64,000 bases of DNA, taken from the NCBI RefSeq assembly GCF_041355105.1, contig NZ_JBFUPK010000002.1, positions 62,001 to 126,000 of the forward strand, in the 5' to 3' direction. A model generated the notes under the pieces. It had not been told where the DNA came from and searched no databases. It worked only from the letters and a program-made list of their open reading frames with translations. This document shows, piece by piece, positions 1 through 8,730 of the stretch. Numbering within the stretch: the first letter of the stretch is position 1; every line of letters begins with the position of its first letter. The position numbers and the translations under genes are program-made. The stretch comes from Terriglobus sp. RCC_193. Its GTDB lineage: Bacteria > Acidobacteriota > Terriglobia > Terriglobales > Acidobacteriaceae.

Positions 1-1215
1 CTCTGCGCCGCGCAATCTCCAACAACGCGCGACGCGAAGACACCACGACGCGCACTCCCCGCACAACGAACGGAAATCGTCGGCTACTTCCCGCAATGGG
101 GTATCTATAACCGCCGTTACGTACCCCTTGATCTCATCCGCAGCGGTGCGGTGCGCTCTCTTACGCAATTGAATTATGCCCAGACCAACATCAGCAACAA
201 CGCATGTATCGTTGCCGATCCCAAGGCAGATACCGATATTGTCTTCAAGGCAGAAGACTCCATTGACGGCGTGGCCGATGAGCCAGACACCCCTCTGCGC
301 GGTAACTTCCATCAACTGCAACTGCTTAAAGCGCGTTATCCCAAACTGCGCATCCTCATCTCCATCGAAGGCAAAGAGGAGCTTTTTGCGGAGGCTGCAA
401 AACCGGAAAATCGTGTGGCCTTTGTCCACTCCTGCATCGCACGATTCCTGGAGGGCCATCTCGCTCCTGGCATGGAAGCGCCGCATCTCTTCGACGGCAT
501 TGACGTCGACTGGGAATACCCTGACGCAGACCACGCCGACGACTTCTACGCACTGATGGCAGAGTTTCGCCATCAGATGGATGCCATCCAATTGAAATCA
601 ACAGCACTGCGCGCCGGCACTGCGCAGCGCGGCTTCACACTTTCCATCGCCAGCGGCGCTGGGCAGAAACACATCACCCCCATCGACTGGAAACGCGTCG
701 CTGCCAGCGTCGATCAGATCGGCGTCATGACCTATGACTACTACGGTCCCTGGGCGCGCGACACCGGCTTCCATGCACCGCTCACATCGGCCAATCCAAA
801 GGCAGAGACCGTTTCCACCACCATCAACGCTTATCTTGCCGCCGGCACACCCGCAAAGCAGCTCCTGCTGGGCGTTCCGTTTTATGCCTATCAATGGCAC
901 AACGTTGCACAAGGTGGCAGCTATGGACTCAACAGCAAGGGCGATCCCGTCCACGGCAATCTGAACCAATCCACCGCAGCCACACTTATGCAGAATCCAG
1001 GTGCGCATCTCTATCGCGATCCGCAATCGCATGAACCGTGGATCTACGACGGCGACAACTTCCTCACCTTTGAAGATGCTGTTTCTCTGCAGGCAAAAAC
1101 GGCTTTCGCTCGCGAAAACAACCTCGGCGGCATCATGGTCTGGGAACTAAGTGGCGACACAAATGATGCGCAACTCCTCCATGCCTTATCGGAAAGCGAT
1201 ACCGCGAACAAGTAA
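1..1215 (+). CDS. GH18 chitinase-like glycoside hydrolase (5' truncated)
   Basis: The open frame enters at the left window edge, so the true start lies outside. The first residues look like the end of an exported N-terminus, followed by the GH18 opening EIVGYFPQWGIYNRRYVP. The GH18 catalytic motif DGIDVDWEYP is present, with the acid/base glutamate codon at 514-516. Later GH18 landmarks such as GVMTYDYYG and the C-terminal GGIMVWELSGD are also visible. The family hydrolyses beta-1,4 linked N-acetylglucosamine polymers by substrate-assisted catalysis. The protein is probably exported and used for chitin or peptidoglycan-like glycan turnover. It ends convergently against the efflux operon, with a strong shared terminator between them. 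Confidence 0.92.
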   Translation, partial: LCAAQSPTTRDAKTPRRALPAQRTEIVGYFPQWGIYNRRYVPLDLIRSGAVRSLTQLNYAQTNISNNACIVADPKADTDIVFKAEDSIDGVADEPDTPLRGNFHQLQLLKARYPKLRILISIEGKEELFAEAAKPENRVAFVHSCIARFLEGHLAPGMEAPHLFDGIDVDWEYPDADHADDFYALMAEFRHQMDAIQLKSTALRAGTAQRGFTLSIASGAGQKHITPIDWKRVAASVDQIGVMTYDYYGPWARDTGFHAPLTSANPKAETVSTTINAYLAAGTPAKQLLLGVPFYAYQWHNVAQGGSYGLNSKGDPVHGNLNQSTAATLMQNPGAHLYRDPQSHEPWIYDGDNFLTFEDAVSLQAKTAFARENNLGGIMVWELSGDTNDAQLLHALSESDTANK

Positions 1216-1240
1216 GTTCAGAACACTAACTTATTCGCAA

Positions 1241-1280
1241 AACAGGAAGAGGATGCCACAGATGGCATCCTCTTCCTGTT
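1241..1280. terminator. Bidirectional intrinsic terminator
   Basis: A perfect 18 bp inverted repeat (1241-1258 and 1263-1280) encloses a 4-nt loop (CAGA). It lies between the convergent chitinase and RND permease genes. The stem has A residues on its left flank and T residues on its right, so it should work in both directions. Confidence 0.9.
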
Positions 1281-1298
1281 TCTGATCACAGCAAAAGA

Positions 1299-4200
1299 TT
1301 AGTCACCCGCAACCGGCTCCAACTGTCCATGCGGCTGTGTTACTTTCTTGCGCTTCAACTTGCGGCCCCAGCGCTCCACACGTTCGCGCCAGCGATCAAA
1401 GTACAGGTAAACCACCGGCGTGGTGAACAGTGTCAGGCACTGCGACACAATCAGGCCACCGATGATGGTGATACCCAGAGGTCGCCGCAGTTCCGAACCC
1501 ACGCCCGTACCAAACGCCAGCGGAACGCCGCCCAGCAGCGCCGCCATCGTCGTCATCATGATGGGACGGAAACGCAGCAGGCACGCTTCATAAATCGCCT
1601 GCTCCGCGGTCTTGCCATGCTCACGCTCGGCAACAATCGCAAAGTCGATCATCATGATCGCGTTCTTCTTCACGATGCCGATTAACAGCAGGATGCCGAT
1701 CATCGCAATAACCGACATATCCACCTGCGTCAGCAGTAGCGCTAACACAGCGCCCACACCGGCAGAAGGCAGCGTGGAGAGAATCGTCAACGGATGAATG
1801 AAACTCTCATACAGCACACCCAGCACGATATACACCGCCGTCAGCGCCAGTAACACCAGCACTGGCACAGTCGAAAGCGAATCCTGGAAAGCAGCCGCGG
1901 TTCCCTGGAATCCTCCGGTTATATTTGCCGGCATGCCGATGGTGTTTCGCGCCGTCTCAATGGCAAGCGCAGCATCCGAAAGCGCCACTCCCGGTGCCAG
2001 GTTGAACGAAAGCGTTGCCGAGGGCGACAGGCCCTGATGATTCACCTGCAACGGAATACGCTGGTTCTCAAAGTGCGTAATGGCCGACAACGGAACCTGC
2101 GTTCCATTACTGGTCTTCACAAAAATCTCGCGCAACTGTTCCGGTGTGGCCTGCCACTGAGGGGCCACTTCCATCACCACGTGATATTGGTTCAACGGCT
2201 TATAGGTCGTAGAAACCTGGCGCTGACCAAAGGCAGCATTCAGTGTCTGATCGATCGTGAGTGCGGTGATACCAAGCCGCGACGCTGTATCACGGTCAAT
2301 CACCAACTTCGCTTCCAGTCCGTGGTCCTGCTGGTCCGTCGCCACGTCCCGAAGCTGTGGCGTCTTCATCATCTGTGCCATCATCAACGGCGCCCAATGA
2401 TTCAGATCCGAAACCGAATCTGCAGACAGTGTGTACTGATACTGCGTCGCCGACTGACGGCCACCGATATTCAACTCCTGTTGCGACTGCAGATACGCAA
2501 TCACACCCGGCGTTCGCGACAGCTTCGGACGAAGACGATTGATGATGTCGTCTGCATTTGACTTGTCCTTGCGCTCATCCAACGCCTTCAGCGACACAAA
2601 CAGATTGCCCTGGTTTGAAGCACCACCACCGGGGCCGCCCCCGCCCACAAACGCCATCACGTTCTGAATGTCAGGGTCCTGCTTCATGATGGTGGCCATG
2701 TCGATGATCTTCTGCTTCATCACACCAAAGGACACGTCCTGCTGTCCTTGAATACGGCCGCCCAAACGCCCTGTATCCTGCTGCGGGAAAAAGCCCTTCG
2801 GAACAATGGCGAACAGATAGATATTCAGTCCGAACGTAACCAGCCAGATGATGAGCACCGGCAGCTGATGACGCAGCACCCAGCTCAATCCGTGCTCGTA
2901 TTCCTCGCGAAGCCAGATAAAGAACTTCTCACTCCACAGGTACAGCTTGCCGTGCTTCCGTTTACTATGCGGCTCCAGGAACTTCGCGGACAGCATCGGC
3001 GTGGTGGTCAGCGAAACTACCAGCGACATCAGGATGGCCACCGATAACGTAACGGCAAACTCGCGGAACAGGCGGCCCACAATGCCGCCCATTAAAAGGA
3101 TCGGAATGAACACCGCAATGAGCGAAATGCTCATCGACAACACGGTGAATCCAATCTCCTTCGAACCCACCATCGCCGCGTGATACGGATCGAGTCCTTC
3201 TTCCAGATGGCGCGAGATATTCTCAATCACCACAATTGCATCGTCCACGATGAAGCCCGTTGAAATGGTCAGCGCCATGAGCGACAGGTTGTCCAGCGTA
3301 TACCCCAGCAGATACATGATGCCGAACGTGCCAAGGATCGACAGCGGCACCGACACCGATGGAATCAGCGTGGAACGCACTTCGCGCAGGAACGCAAAGA
3401 CCACCAGCACCACCAGCACGATAGTCAGAATCATCGTCTGGGTAATGTCCTTCACCGATGCACGCACGGTCTGCGTACGATCCAGCGATACCTCCAGCTT
3501 GATCGCGGGGTTGATCGAAGCCTGCAGCAAGGGAAGCTGCGCCAGCACACGGTCCACCGTCTCAATCACGTTCGCACCCGGCGACTTGAAGACTGTCAGC
3601 AGGATGGCGGGCTTACCGTTGAACTGGCCATAGGTCAGATTGTTCTCAACGGAATCCACCACCTCCGCCACATCGCCAATGCGAACAATACCCACTCCCT
3701 TCGAAGGAGTTGGCGCGATCTGATTCGAAGTAAAGTTGCTGACGGAGGCGGACGTATACCCCGCACCGCTATTGATGTTCGCGTTCGTGCCCGCCACGGT
3801 CGCGGAATTCGCGCTGCTGATCGCACTGGATACATTCGATTGCAGCCCGTTATTTGCAGTGGCGTTCGTGACCGCACCACCGGTGATCGCAACGATCCGT
3901 GGCCGATAGGCATTCGCGCCAAAGAGTTGATCTGTCGTAGAAACAGACCAGCGCTTCTCGTCGCCGTTCAGGTAGCCCGTCGGTTCCAGAACATTGATGG
4001 TCTGGATCGCAGCCGCCAATTGCAGCAACGACAGGTTGTACGACGTAAGCTGATTCGGGTTCGCCTCAACGCGCACACCCGGCTTTGCGGAGCCGCCCAC
4101 AAACGTCTGGCCCACACCCTGAATCGCGGCAATCTTCTGCGCCAGGATGGAATCGGCGGCATCATAAATCTGCGGCACGGTCAGCGTGTCGCTGGTCATC

Positions 4201-4820
4201 GCCAGAATCAGAATCGGCGCTTCCGAAGGATTGATCTTGCGATAGCTCGGGTTCTGCGGCATGTTCGCCGGCAACTGCGCACGCGCCGCGCTGATAGCAG
4301 CCTGCACATCGCGCGCAGCGCCATTGATATCGCGGTTCAGGTCGAACTGCATCGTGATGTTTGCAGATCCCTGTGACGACGTCGACGTCATCTGGTTGAT
4401 GCCTGCAATACGTGAGAACTGGCGCTCCAGCGGCGTTGCCACGGATGATGCCATCGTCTCCGGATCACCACCCGGAACACTGGCGCCCACGCTGATCACC
4501 GGGAACTCTACGTTTGGCAGCGACGATACCGCCAGCATTTTGTACGCCACTGCACCGGCAAGAATGATGGCGAACGAAAGCAGAAACGTCGCAATAGGAC
4601 GCTGAATAAACGGCTTGGAAAAATGGACGCCCGCAATCCCGCCCAGCGGATCGGACTCGCCCTCGGCAGAAGCCGCATTCCGGCGTTCTTCCTCCGCGGT
4701 GGCTCTCTCATGCGGATCGTGGTCCCCGCCGCGCGGAACGCGATCATCCAGACGGGCGCGATCCTCCGGATGCACGTGCTCCGTGGGTGTCTTATCGCCG
4801 GGTTCGGGTGCTGTATTCAT
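1299..4820 (-). CDS. RND (HAE1/AcrB-MdtC type) efflux permease 2
   Basis: This 1173-residue inner-membrane drug/proton antiporter has the AcrB-family order: TM1, porter domain, the TM4 motif FIVDDAIVVIENI with paired aspartates, and the late motif KKNAIMMIDFA. The ATG at 4820 is chosen because AGGAAA precedes it and the upstream gene stops one base before it (TGACATG); the frame itself is open to 4886. Two features are odd. There is a hydrophilic, charged N-terminal extension of about 66 residues before the normal FSKPFIQRP start. There is also a Ser/Asn/Ala/Thr-rich stretch at roughly residues 313-377 (DNA about 3690-3884) that the sister permease lacks. It is the last gene of the efflux operon. 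Confidence 0.95.
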   Translation of the reverse strand: MNTAPEPGDKTPTEHVHPEDRARLDDRVPRGGDHDPHERATAEEERRNAASAEGESDPLGGIAGVHFSKPFIQRPIATFLLSFAIILAGAVAYKMLAVSSLPNVEFPVISVGASVPGGDPETMASSVATPLERQFSRIAGINQMTSTSSQGSANITMQFDLNRDINGAARDVQAAISAARAQLPANMPQNPSYRKINPSEAPILILAMTSDTLTVPQIYDAADSILAQKIAAIQGVGQTFVGGSAKPGVRVEANPNQLTSYNLSLLQLAAAIQTINVLEPTGYLNGDEKRWSVSTTDQLFGANAYRPRIVAITGGAVTNATANNGLQSNVSSAISSANSATVAGTNANINSGAGYTSASVSNFTSNQIAPTPSKGVGIVRIGDVAEVVDSVENNLTYGQFNGKPAILLTVFKSPGANVIETVDRVLAQLPLLQASINPAIKLEVSLDRTQTVRASVKDITQTMILTIVLVVLVVFAFLREVRSTLIPSVSVPLSILGTFGIMYLLGYTLDNLSLMALTISTGFIVDDAIVVIENISRHLEEGLDPYHAAMVGSKEIGFTVLSMSISLIAVFIPILLMGGIVGRLFREFAVTLSVAILMSLVVSLTTTPMLSAKFLEPHSKRKHGKLYLWSEKFFIWLREEYEHGLSWVLRHQLPVLIIWLVTFGLNIYLFAIVPKGFFPQQDTGRLGGRIQGQQDVSFGVMKQKIIDMATIMKQDPDIQNVMAFVGGGGPGGGASNQGNLFVSLKALDERKDKSNADDIINRLRPKLSRTPGVIAYLQSQQELNIGGRQSATQYQYTLSADSVSDLNHWAPLMMAQMMKTPQLRDVATDQQDHGLEAKLVIDRDTASRLGITALTIDQTLNAAFGQRQVSTTYKPLNQYHVVMEVAPQWQATPEQLREIFVKTSNGTQVPLSAITHFENQRIPLQVNHQGLSPSATLSFNLAPGVALSDAALAIETARNTIGMPANITGGFQGTAAAFQDSLSTVPVLVLLALTAVYIVLGVLYESFIHPLTILSTLPSAGVGAVLALLLTQVDMSVIAMIGILLLIGIVKKNAIMMIDFAIVAEREHGKTAEQAIYEACLLRFRPIMMTTMAALLGGVPLAFGTGVGSELRRPLGITIIGGLIVSQCLTLFTTPVVYLYFDRWRERVERWGRKLKRKKVTQPHGQLEPVAGD

Positions 4821-4821
4821 G

Positions 4822-5295
4822 TCAATTTCCTGATGGTTTGAGCATTGCAGCCTGTTCAGCCACTTGAATTGCTTCCGCATCTGCAAGATCCTGAAGCCGT
4901 CCCGCGGCTAGCTTGCTCCGGATCAAATCATTTCTTCCAACATAGTGGATCGTGATGCCTTCTATCTCTGAGTCACAGCGGGAGTCCCATGCCGTACTGA
5001 AGTTCAGGCCAGGAACAGCATTCAAAATATCGATGCGCAGTGGTGGCTGACCCATCTGAAAAATGGCATCTGCATTGCGGAAGTCATCAACTTCTATGCC
5101 TTCCAGTGGAGCACCAAACGCCGCCAGTGCACGGTATGTCGCCTCTGCATTCTCCTTCGAAGAGTCGATAAAAAGATCAAGGTCTTTCGTGAAGCGAGGT
5201 TGCGAATAAAACGTAACTGCCCAACCACCGATGATGAGGTACTTAACTCCGTGCCGGTCGAAAAGAGACAAGAGATCGATCCAGTCCTTGTCCAT
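4822..5295 (-). CDS. MNT/AbiEii-like nucleotidyltransferase-fold protein
   Basis: This 157-residue protein shows the minimal nucleotidyltransferase signature: GGWAV at residues 23-27 and DLD at 38-40, both following a short helix. That is the GG/GS...DxD metal-binding core of AbiEii/MNT-type enzymes. The family includes toxins and antitoxin-like modifiers that transfer nucleotides to protein or RNA targets. The substrate here cannot be told from sequence. The gene overlaps the 66-residue upstream frame by 53 bp and stops 1 bp before the RND permease 2 start. It is therefore very probably translated from the efflux mRNA. Calling it a toxin is inference. Confidence 0.8.
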   Translation of the reverse strand: MDKDWIDLLSLFDRHGVKYLIIGGWAVTFYSQPRFTKDLDLFIDSSKENAEATYRALAAFGAPLEGIEVDDFRNADAIFQMGQPPLRIDILNAVPGLNFSTAWDSRCDSEIEGITIHYVGRNDLIRSKLAAGRLQDLADAEAIQVAEQAAMLKPSGN

Positions 5296-5443
5296 CCTGG
5301 TAGAGTCCTTTCCCCCGGAAAACTTCCAGGATCATCTGCAAGGCTGCAGCGGCTCGCTCCTCATGGCTAACGGACTGCCAATAGCGATATTCATCACGCT
5401 TTAACTCCTCGAATGAGGTCACCTTCCGGATCGTCTTGACCAT
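5243..5443 (-). CDS. Small conserved partner of the nucleotidyltransferase (antitoxin-like)
   Basis: This 66-residue charged protein opens MVKTIRKVTSFEELKRDEYR and continues with YWQS and SHEER. From memory, similar short proteins sit directly upstream of nucleotidyltransferase-fold genes in many genomes, which suggests a fixed two-gene unit. Its start lies 2 bp after the stop of RND permease 1. Its 3' end overlaps the nucleotidyltransferase gene by 53 bp in another frame. The function is unknown. An antitoxin or adaptor role is inferred only from gene order and size. Confidence 0.6.
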   Translation of the reverse strand: MVKTIRKVTSFEELKRDEYRYWQSVSHEERAAAALQMILEVFRGKGLYQDGQGLDRSLVSFRPARS

Positions 5444-5445
5444 GC

Positions 5446-8400
5446 TTAATCTCCGGTCGCATAGTGCGGTTCGTCTTCATGCAGATGGGCCAGCCGTTCG
5501 CGGTCTCCCTCTTCTGTGCCCAGGTACTTGCGCCCAATGCGATCAAAGAACAGGTACACCACCGGCGTCGTATACAGCGTCAACACCTGCGAAACAATCA
5601 GTCCGCCAATGATCGTGATACCCAGCGGACGGCGCAGCTCCGATCCGGTGCCGGTGCCCAGTGCCAGCGGTACACCGCCCAGCAGTGCGGCCATCGTCGT
5701 CATCATGATCGGACGGAAACGCAGCAGGCATGCCTGGTAAATCGACTCTTCCGGTGTCTTCCCGCCTTCGCGCTCAGCCTCCAGCGCAAAGTCGATCATC
5801 ATGATGGCGTTCTTCTTCACAATGCCGATCAAAAGGATGATGCCGATCAACGCAATCACCGACAGGTTCGTCCCGGTGACAAACAGCGCCAGGATCGCGC
5901 CCACACCTGCCGACGGCAACGTGGAAAGAATCGTGATGGGGTGAATATAGCTCTCGTACAGAACACCCAGAACGATATACACCGTGATGAGCGCCGCCAG
6001 GATCAGGATGGGCTCATTCGAAAGCGAAGCCTCAAACGAAGCCGCCGTCCCCTGGAAATTCGCGTTCACGCTGAGCGGCATGTTCAACTCTTTTTCCGCC
6101 TTGCGCACCTGCGAAACCGCGTCGCCAATGGAGTATCCCGGCGCCAGGTTGAACGAGATATTCACCGAGGGGAACTGCCCTTCATGCGAGATCGCCAGCG
6201 TTGTCTTCTTCGGCTCAAAATGCGTGAAGGCAGACAAAGGAACCTGCGTTCCGCTGGACGACTTCACATAAATGCTGTCCAGCGCCTTCGGACTCTTCTG
6301 ATACTGCGGAGCCACTTCCAGAATCACGTGATACTGATTCTGCTGCGTAAACATCGTCGACACCTGCCGCTGACCAAACGCGTCGTACAGCGTGTCATCA
6401 ATGTTTTGCGGCGTAATGCCCAATCGTGACGCCGTATCGCGGTCAATGACCAGCGATGCCTCCAGGCCGTCTGTCGTCTGGTCTGAAGCAACATCCGCCA
6501 ACGCGGGCAATGTCTGAAATTTCTGCAGGATGCGAGTCGACCACAGCACCAGTTCGTCGCTGTTGGCATCTTCCACGGAGTACTGGTATTGCGTGCGCGC
6601 GGTACGGTTCTCCACTGTCAGGTCCTGCAACGGCTGCATGTACGCCTTGATGCCTTCCACCTTGTCCAGGTTTGGCTGCAGGCGACGGATGATCTCCGTT
6701 GCGCTCTCCTTGCGTTCGTCACGGCTCTTCAGGTTGATCTGAATACGTCCGGAATTCAGCGTCTGATTCGTCGCATCAATACCGATGAACGACGAAAGCG
6801 AATCCACATCCGGGTCCTTCAGGATGGCATTCGCCAGCGCCTGCTGCCGCTGACTCATCGCATTAAAGCTGATGTCCTGTGGCGCATCCGTAATCGCCAG
6901 GATCACACCCGTATCCTGCACCGGGAAGAAGCCCTTCGGCACCCACATGTACAACAGCAGGGTCAGGACGAACGTGCCCGCCGTCACCAGCAGAGTGAGC
7001 GTCTGGTGGCGTAACACCCAACGCACACCCGTTGCATACCGTGCGATGACCCAGTTGAAGAAGTCTTCGCTGACCTTGTAGAACCTGCCCTTCTCGTGCT
7101 CCGGCGTATGCTTCAGCAGCTTGGCCGCCATCATCGGCGTCAGCGTCAACGAAACCACCGCGGACATCAGAATCGTCACCGACAGCGTCACGGCAAACTC
7201 GCGGAACAGGCGGCCCACGATATCGCCCATGAACAGCAGCGGAATCAACACGGCGATCAGCGAAATGGTCAGCGACAGAATCGTAAAGCCGATCTGCTCC
7301 GATCCCATCAAGGCCGCTTCCAGCGGGGTATGCCCTTCTTCCAGATAGCGGTCGATGTTTTCGACCATCACGATGGCGTCATCCACCACGAAGCCGGTCG
7401 AAATCGTCAGCGCCATCAGCGATAGGTTATTCAACGAATAACCCAACAGATACATCACCGCGAACGTGCCCACAATGGACAGCGGCACCGCAACGGAAGG
7501 GATCACCGTCGCGCGCCACGAACGCAGGAACAGGAAGATCACCAGGATGACCAGGCCGATGGTCAGCATCAGTTCGAACTGCACATCCTCCACAGAAGCG
7601 CGGATGGTGCCGGTACGATCGGTCAGCGTCTCCAGTTTGACCGAGGCAGGCAGAGTCGCCTGCAGCTTCGGCAGCAGCGCCTCAATGCGATCCACCACGC
7701 CGATGATGTTTGCGCCCGGCTGGCGCTGAATGTTGATAATGACGGCAGGCTGCGTATTCGGATTGCCCTCATCATCACGACGTCCCATCCATGCCGCCTG
7801 GAAGGCGTTCTCCGCACCATCGACCGAATTGGCAATGTCACTCATGCGCACCGGAGATCCGTTGCGATACGCCACGATGACATCCTGGTAGTCCTTCGCG
7901 GACAGCAACTGGTCATTCGCGCCGATGGTGTAGCTCTGCAGACGGCCGTTCAGATTGCCCTTCGCCTGATCGACGTTCGCCGCCGCCAACGCCGTACGCA
8001 AATCTTCCAGCGACATGCCGTAGCCAGCCAGGGCCGTCGGATTTGCCTGAATACGCACACCCGGCTTCTGTCCGCCCGCAATCGAGACCAGACCGACGCC
8101 GGATAGCTGCGAGATCTTATTGGCCAGGATCGTATCGGCCAGATCTTCCACCTTCGTCAGCGGCAGCGTCTTCGACGTCAGAGCCAGCGTCAGAATCGGC
8201 GCATCCGCCGGGTTCACCTTGTTGTAAATCGGCGGGTTCGGCAGGTTCTGGGGCAGGTAGCTGCTGGCAGCGTTAATCGCCGCCTGCACATCCTGCTGTG
8301 CCACGTCGATGGATTCGGACAGGTTGAACTGCAGCGTAATGATCGACCCGCCACCGGACGATGTGGACGTCATCTGCGTCAGACCCGGAATCTGGCCGAA

Positions 8401-8610
8401 CTGGCGTTCCAGAGCACCGGTAACGGCGGAAGTCATCACCGAGGGCGATGCGCCGGGGTAGTAGGTCTGTACCTGGATCGTAGGGTAATCAACCTGAGGC
8501 AGCGCCGACACCGGGAGCTGCGTATAGGCAACGCCACCCGCCAGCAAAACGGCAACCATCAGCAAAACTGTGGCAACCGGACGAAGAATAAATGGCCGGG
8601 ACGGACTCAT
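5446..8610 (-). CDS. RND (HAE1/MdtB type) efflux permease 1
   Basis: This full-length 1054-residue RND permease starts MSPSRPFILRPVATVLLMVA, the usual TM1 region. It carries the GFVVDDAIVMVENI motif in TM4 and the KKNAIMMIDFA motif in the second TM bundle. It should form a homotrimer, or a heterotrimer with permease 2 in the MdtBC manner, drawing on proton flux to export amphiphilic compounds through a periplasmic adaptor and outer-membrane channel. No outer-membrane factor gene is present in the window. It follows the adaptor gene by 120 bp that contain a strong hairpin. Confidence 0.95.
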   Translation of the reverse strand: MSPSRPFILRPVATVLLMVAVLLAGGVAYTQLPVSALPQVDYPTIQVQTYYPGASPSVMTSAVTGALERQFGQIPGLTQMTSTSSGGGSIITLQFNLSESIDVAQQDVQAAINAASSYLPQNLPNPPIYNKVNPADAPILTLALTSKTLPLTKVEDLADTILANKISQLSGVGLVSIAGGQKPGVRIQANPTALAGYGMSLEDLRTALAAANVDQAKGNLNGRLQSYTIGANDQLLSAKDYQDVIVAYRNGSPVRMSDIANSVDGAENAFQAAWMGRRDDEGNPNTQPAVIINIQRQPGANIIGVVDRIEALLPKLQATLPASVKLETLTDRTGTIRASVEDVQFELMLTIGLVILVIFLFLRSWRATVIPSVAVPLSIVGTFAVMYLLGYSLNNLSLMALTISTGFVVDDAIVMVENIDRYLEEGHTPLEAALMGSEQIGFTILSLTISLIAVLIPLLFMGDIVGRLFREFAVTLSVTILMSAVVSLTLTPMMAAKLLKHTPEHEKGRFYKVSEDFFNWVIARYATGVRWVLRHQTLTLLVTAGTFVLTLLLYMWVPKGFFPVQDTGVILAITDAPQDISFNAMSQRQQALANAILKDPDVDSLSSFIGIDATNQTLNSGRIQINLKSRDERKESATEIIRRLQPNLDKVEGIKAYMQPLQDLTVENRTARTQYQYSVEDANSDELVLWSTRILQKFQTLPALADVASDQTTDGLEASLVIDRDTASRLGITPQNIDDTLYDAFGQRQVSTMFTQQNQYHVILEVAPQYQKSPKALDSIYVKSSSGTQVPLSAFTHFEPKKTTLAISHEGQFPSVNISFNLAPGYSIGDAVSQVRKAEKELNMPLSVNANFQGTAASFEASLSNEPILILAALITVYIVLGVLYESYIHPITILSTLPSAGVGAILALFVTGTNLSVIALIGIILLIGIVKKNAIMMIDFALEAEREGGKTPEESIYQACLLRFRPIMMTTMAALLGGVPLALGTGTGSELRRPLGITIIGGLIVSQVLTLYTTPVVYLFFDRIGRKYLGTEEGDRERLAHLHEDEPHYATGD

Positions 8611-8635
8611 GCGCGGAGGCTCCGGAAAGGGTAAA

Positions 8636-8674
8636 CAGGCCGGGACGGGGCGTTAAGCAGCCCGTTCCGGCCTG
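8636..8674 (-). other. Intra-operon hairpin between adaptor and RND permease 1
   Basis: Arms at 8636-8649 and 8661-8674 pair over 14 positions with one G-T type mismatch around an 11-nt loop. No T-tract follows. It could act as an attenuator, or as an mRNA-stabilising stem that sets the expression ratio of adaptor to permeases. Confidence 0.5.
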
Positions 8675-8730
8675 GAACATCAGTTGTCAGCGGCATGGCC
8701 GCTGAGTGACCGGCATCATCTGCCGGAAAA

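Noticed and set aside
2037-2561. Long plus-strand frames opposite the RND permeases and other minus-strand genes
   Set aside because: They are antisense shadows of GC-rich coding sequence, rich in Arg/His/Gln, with no domain or ribosome-binding signal.
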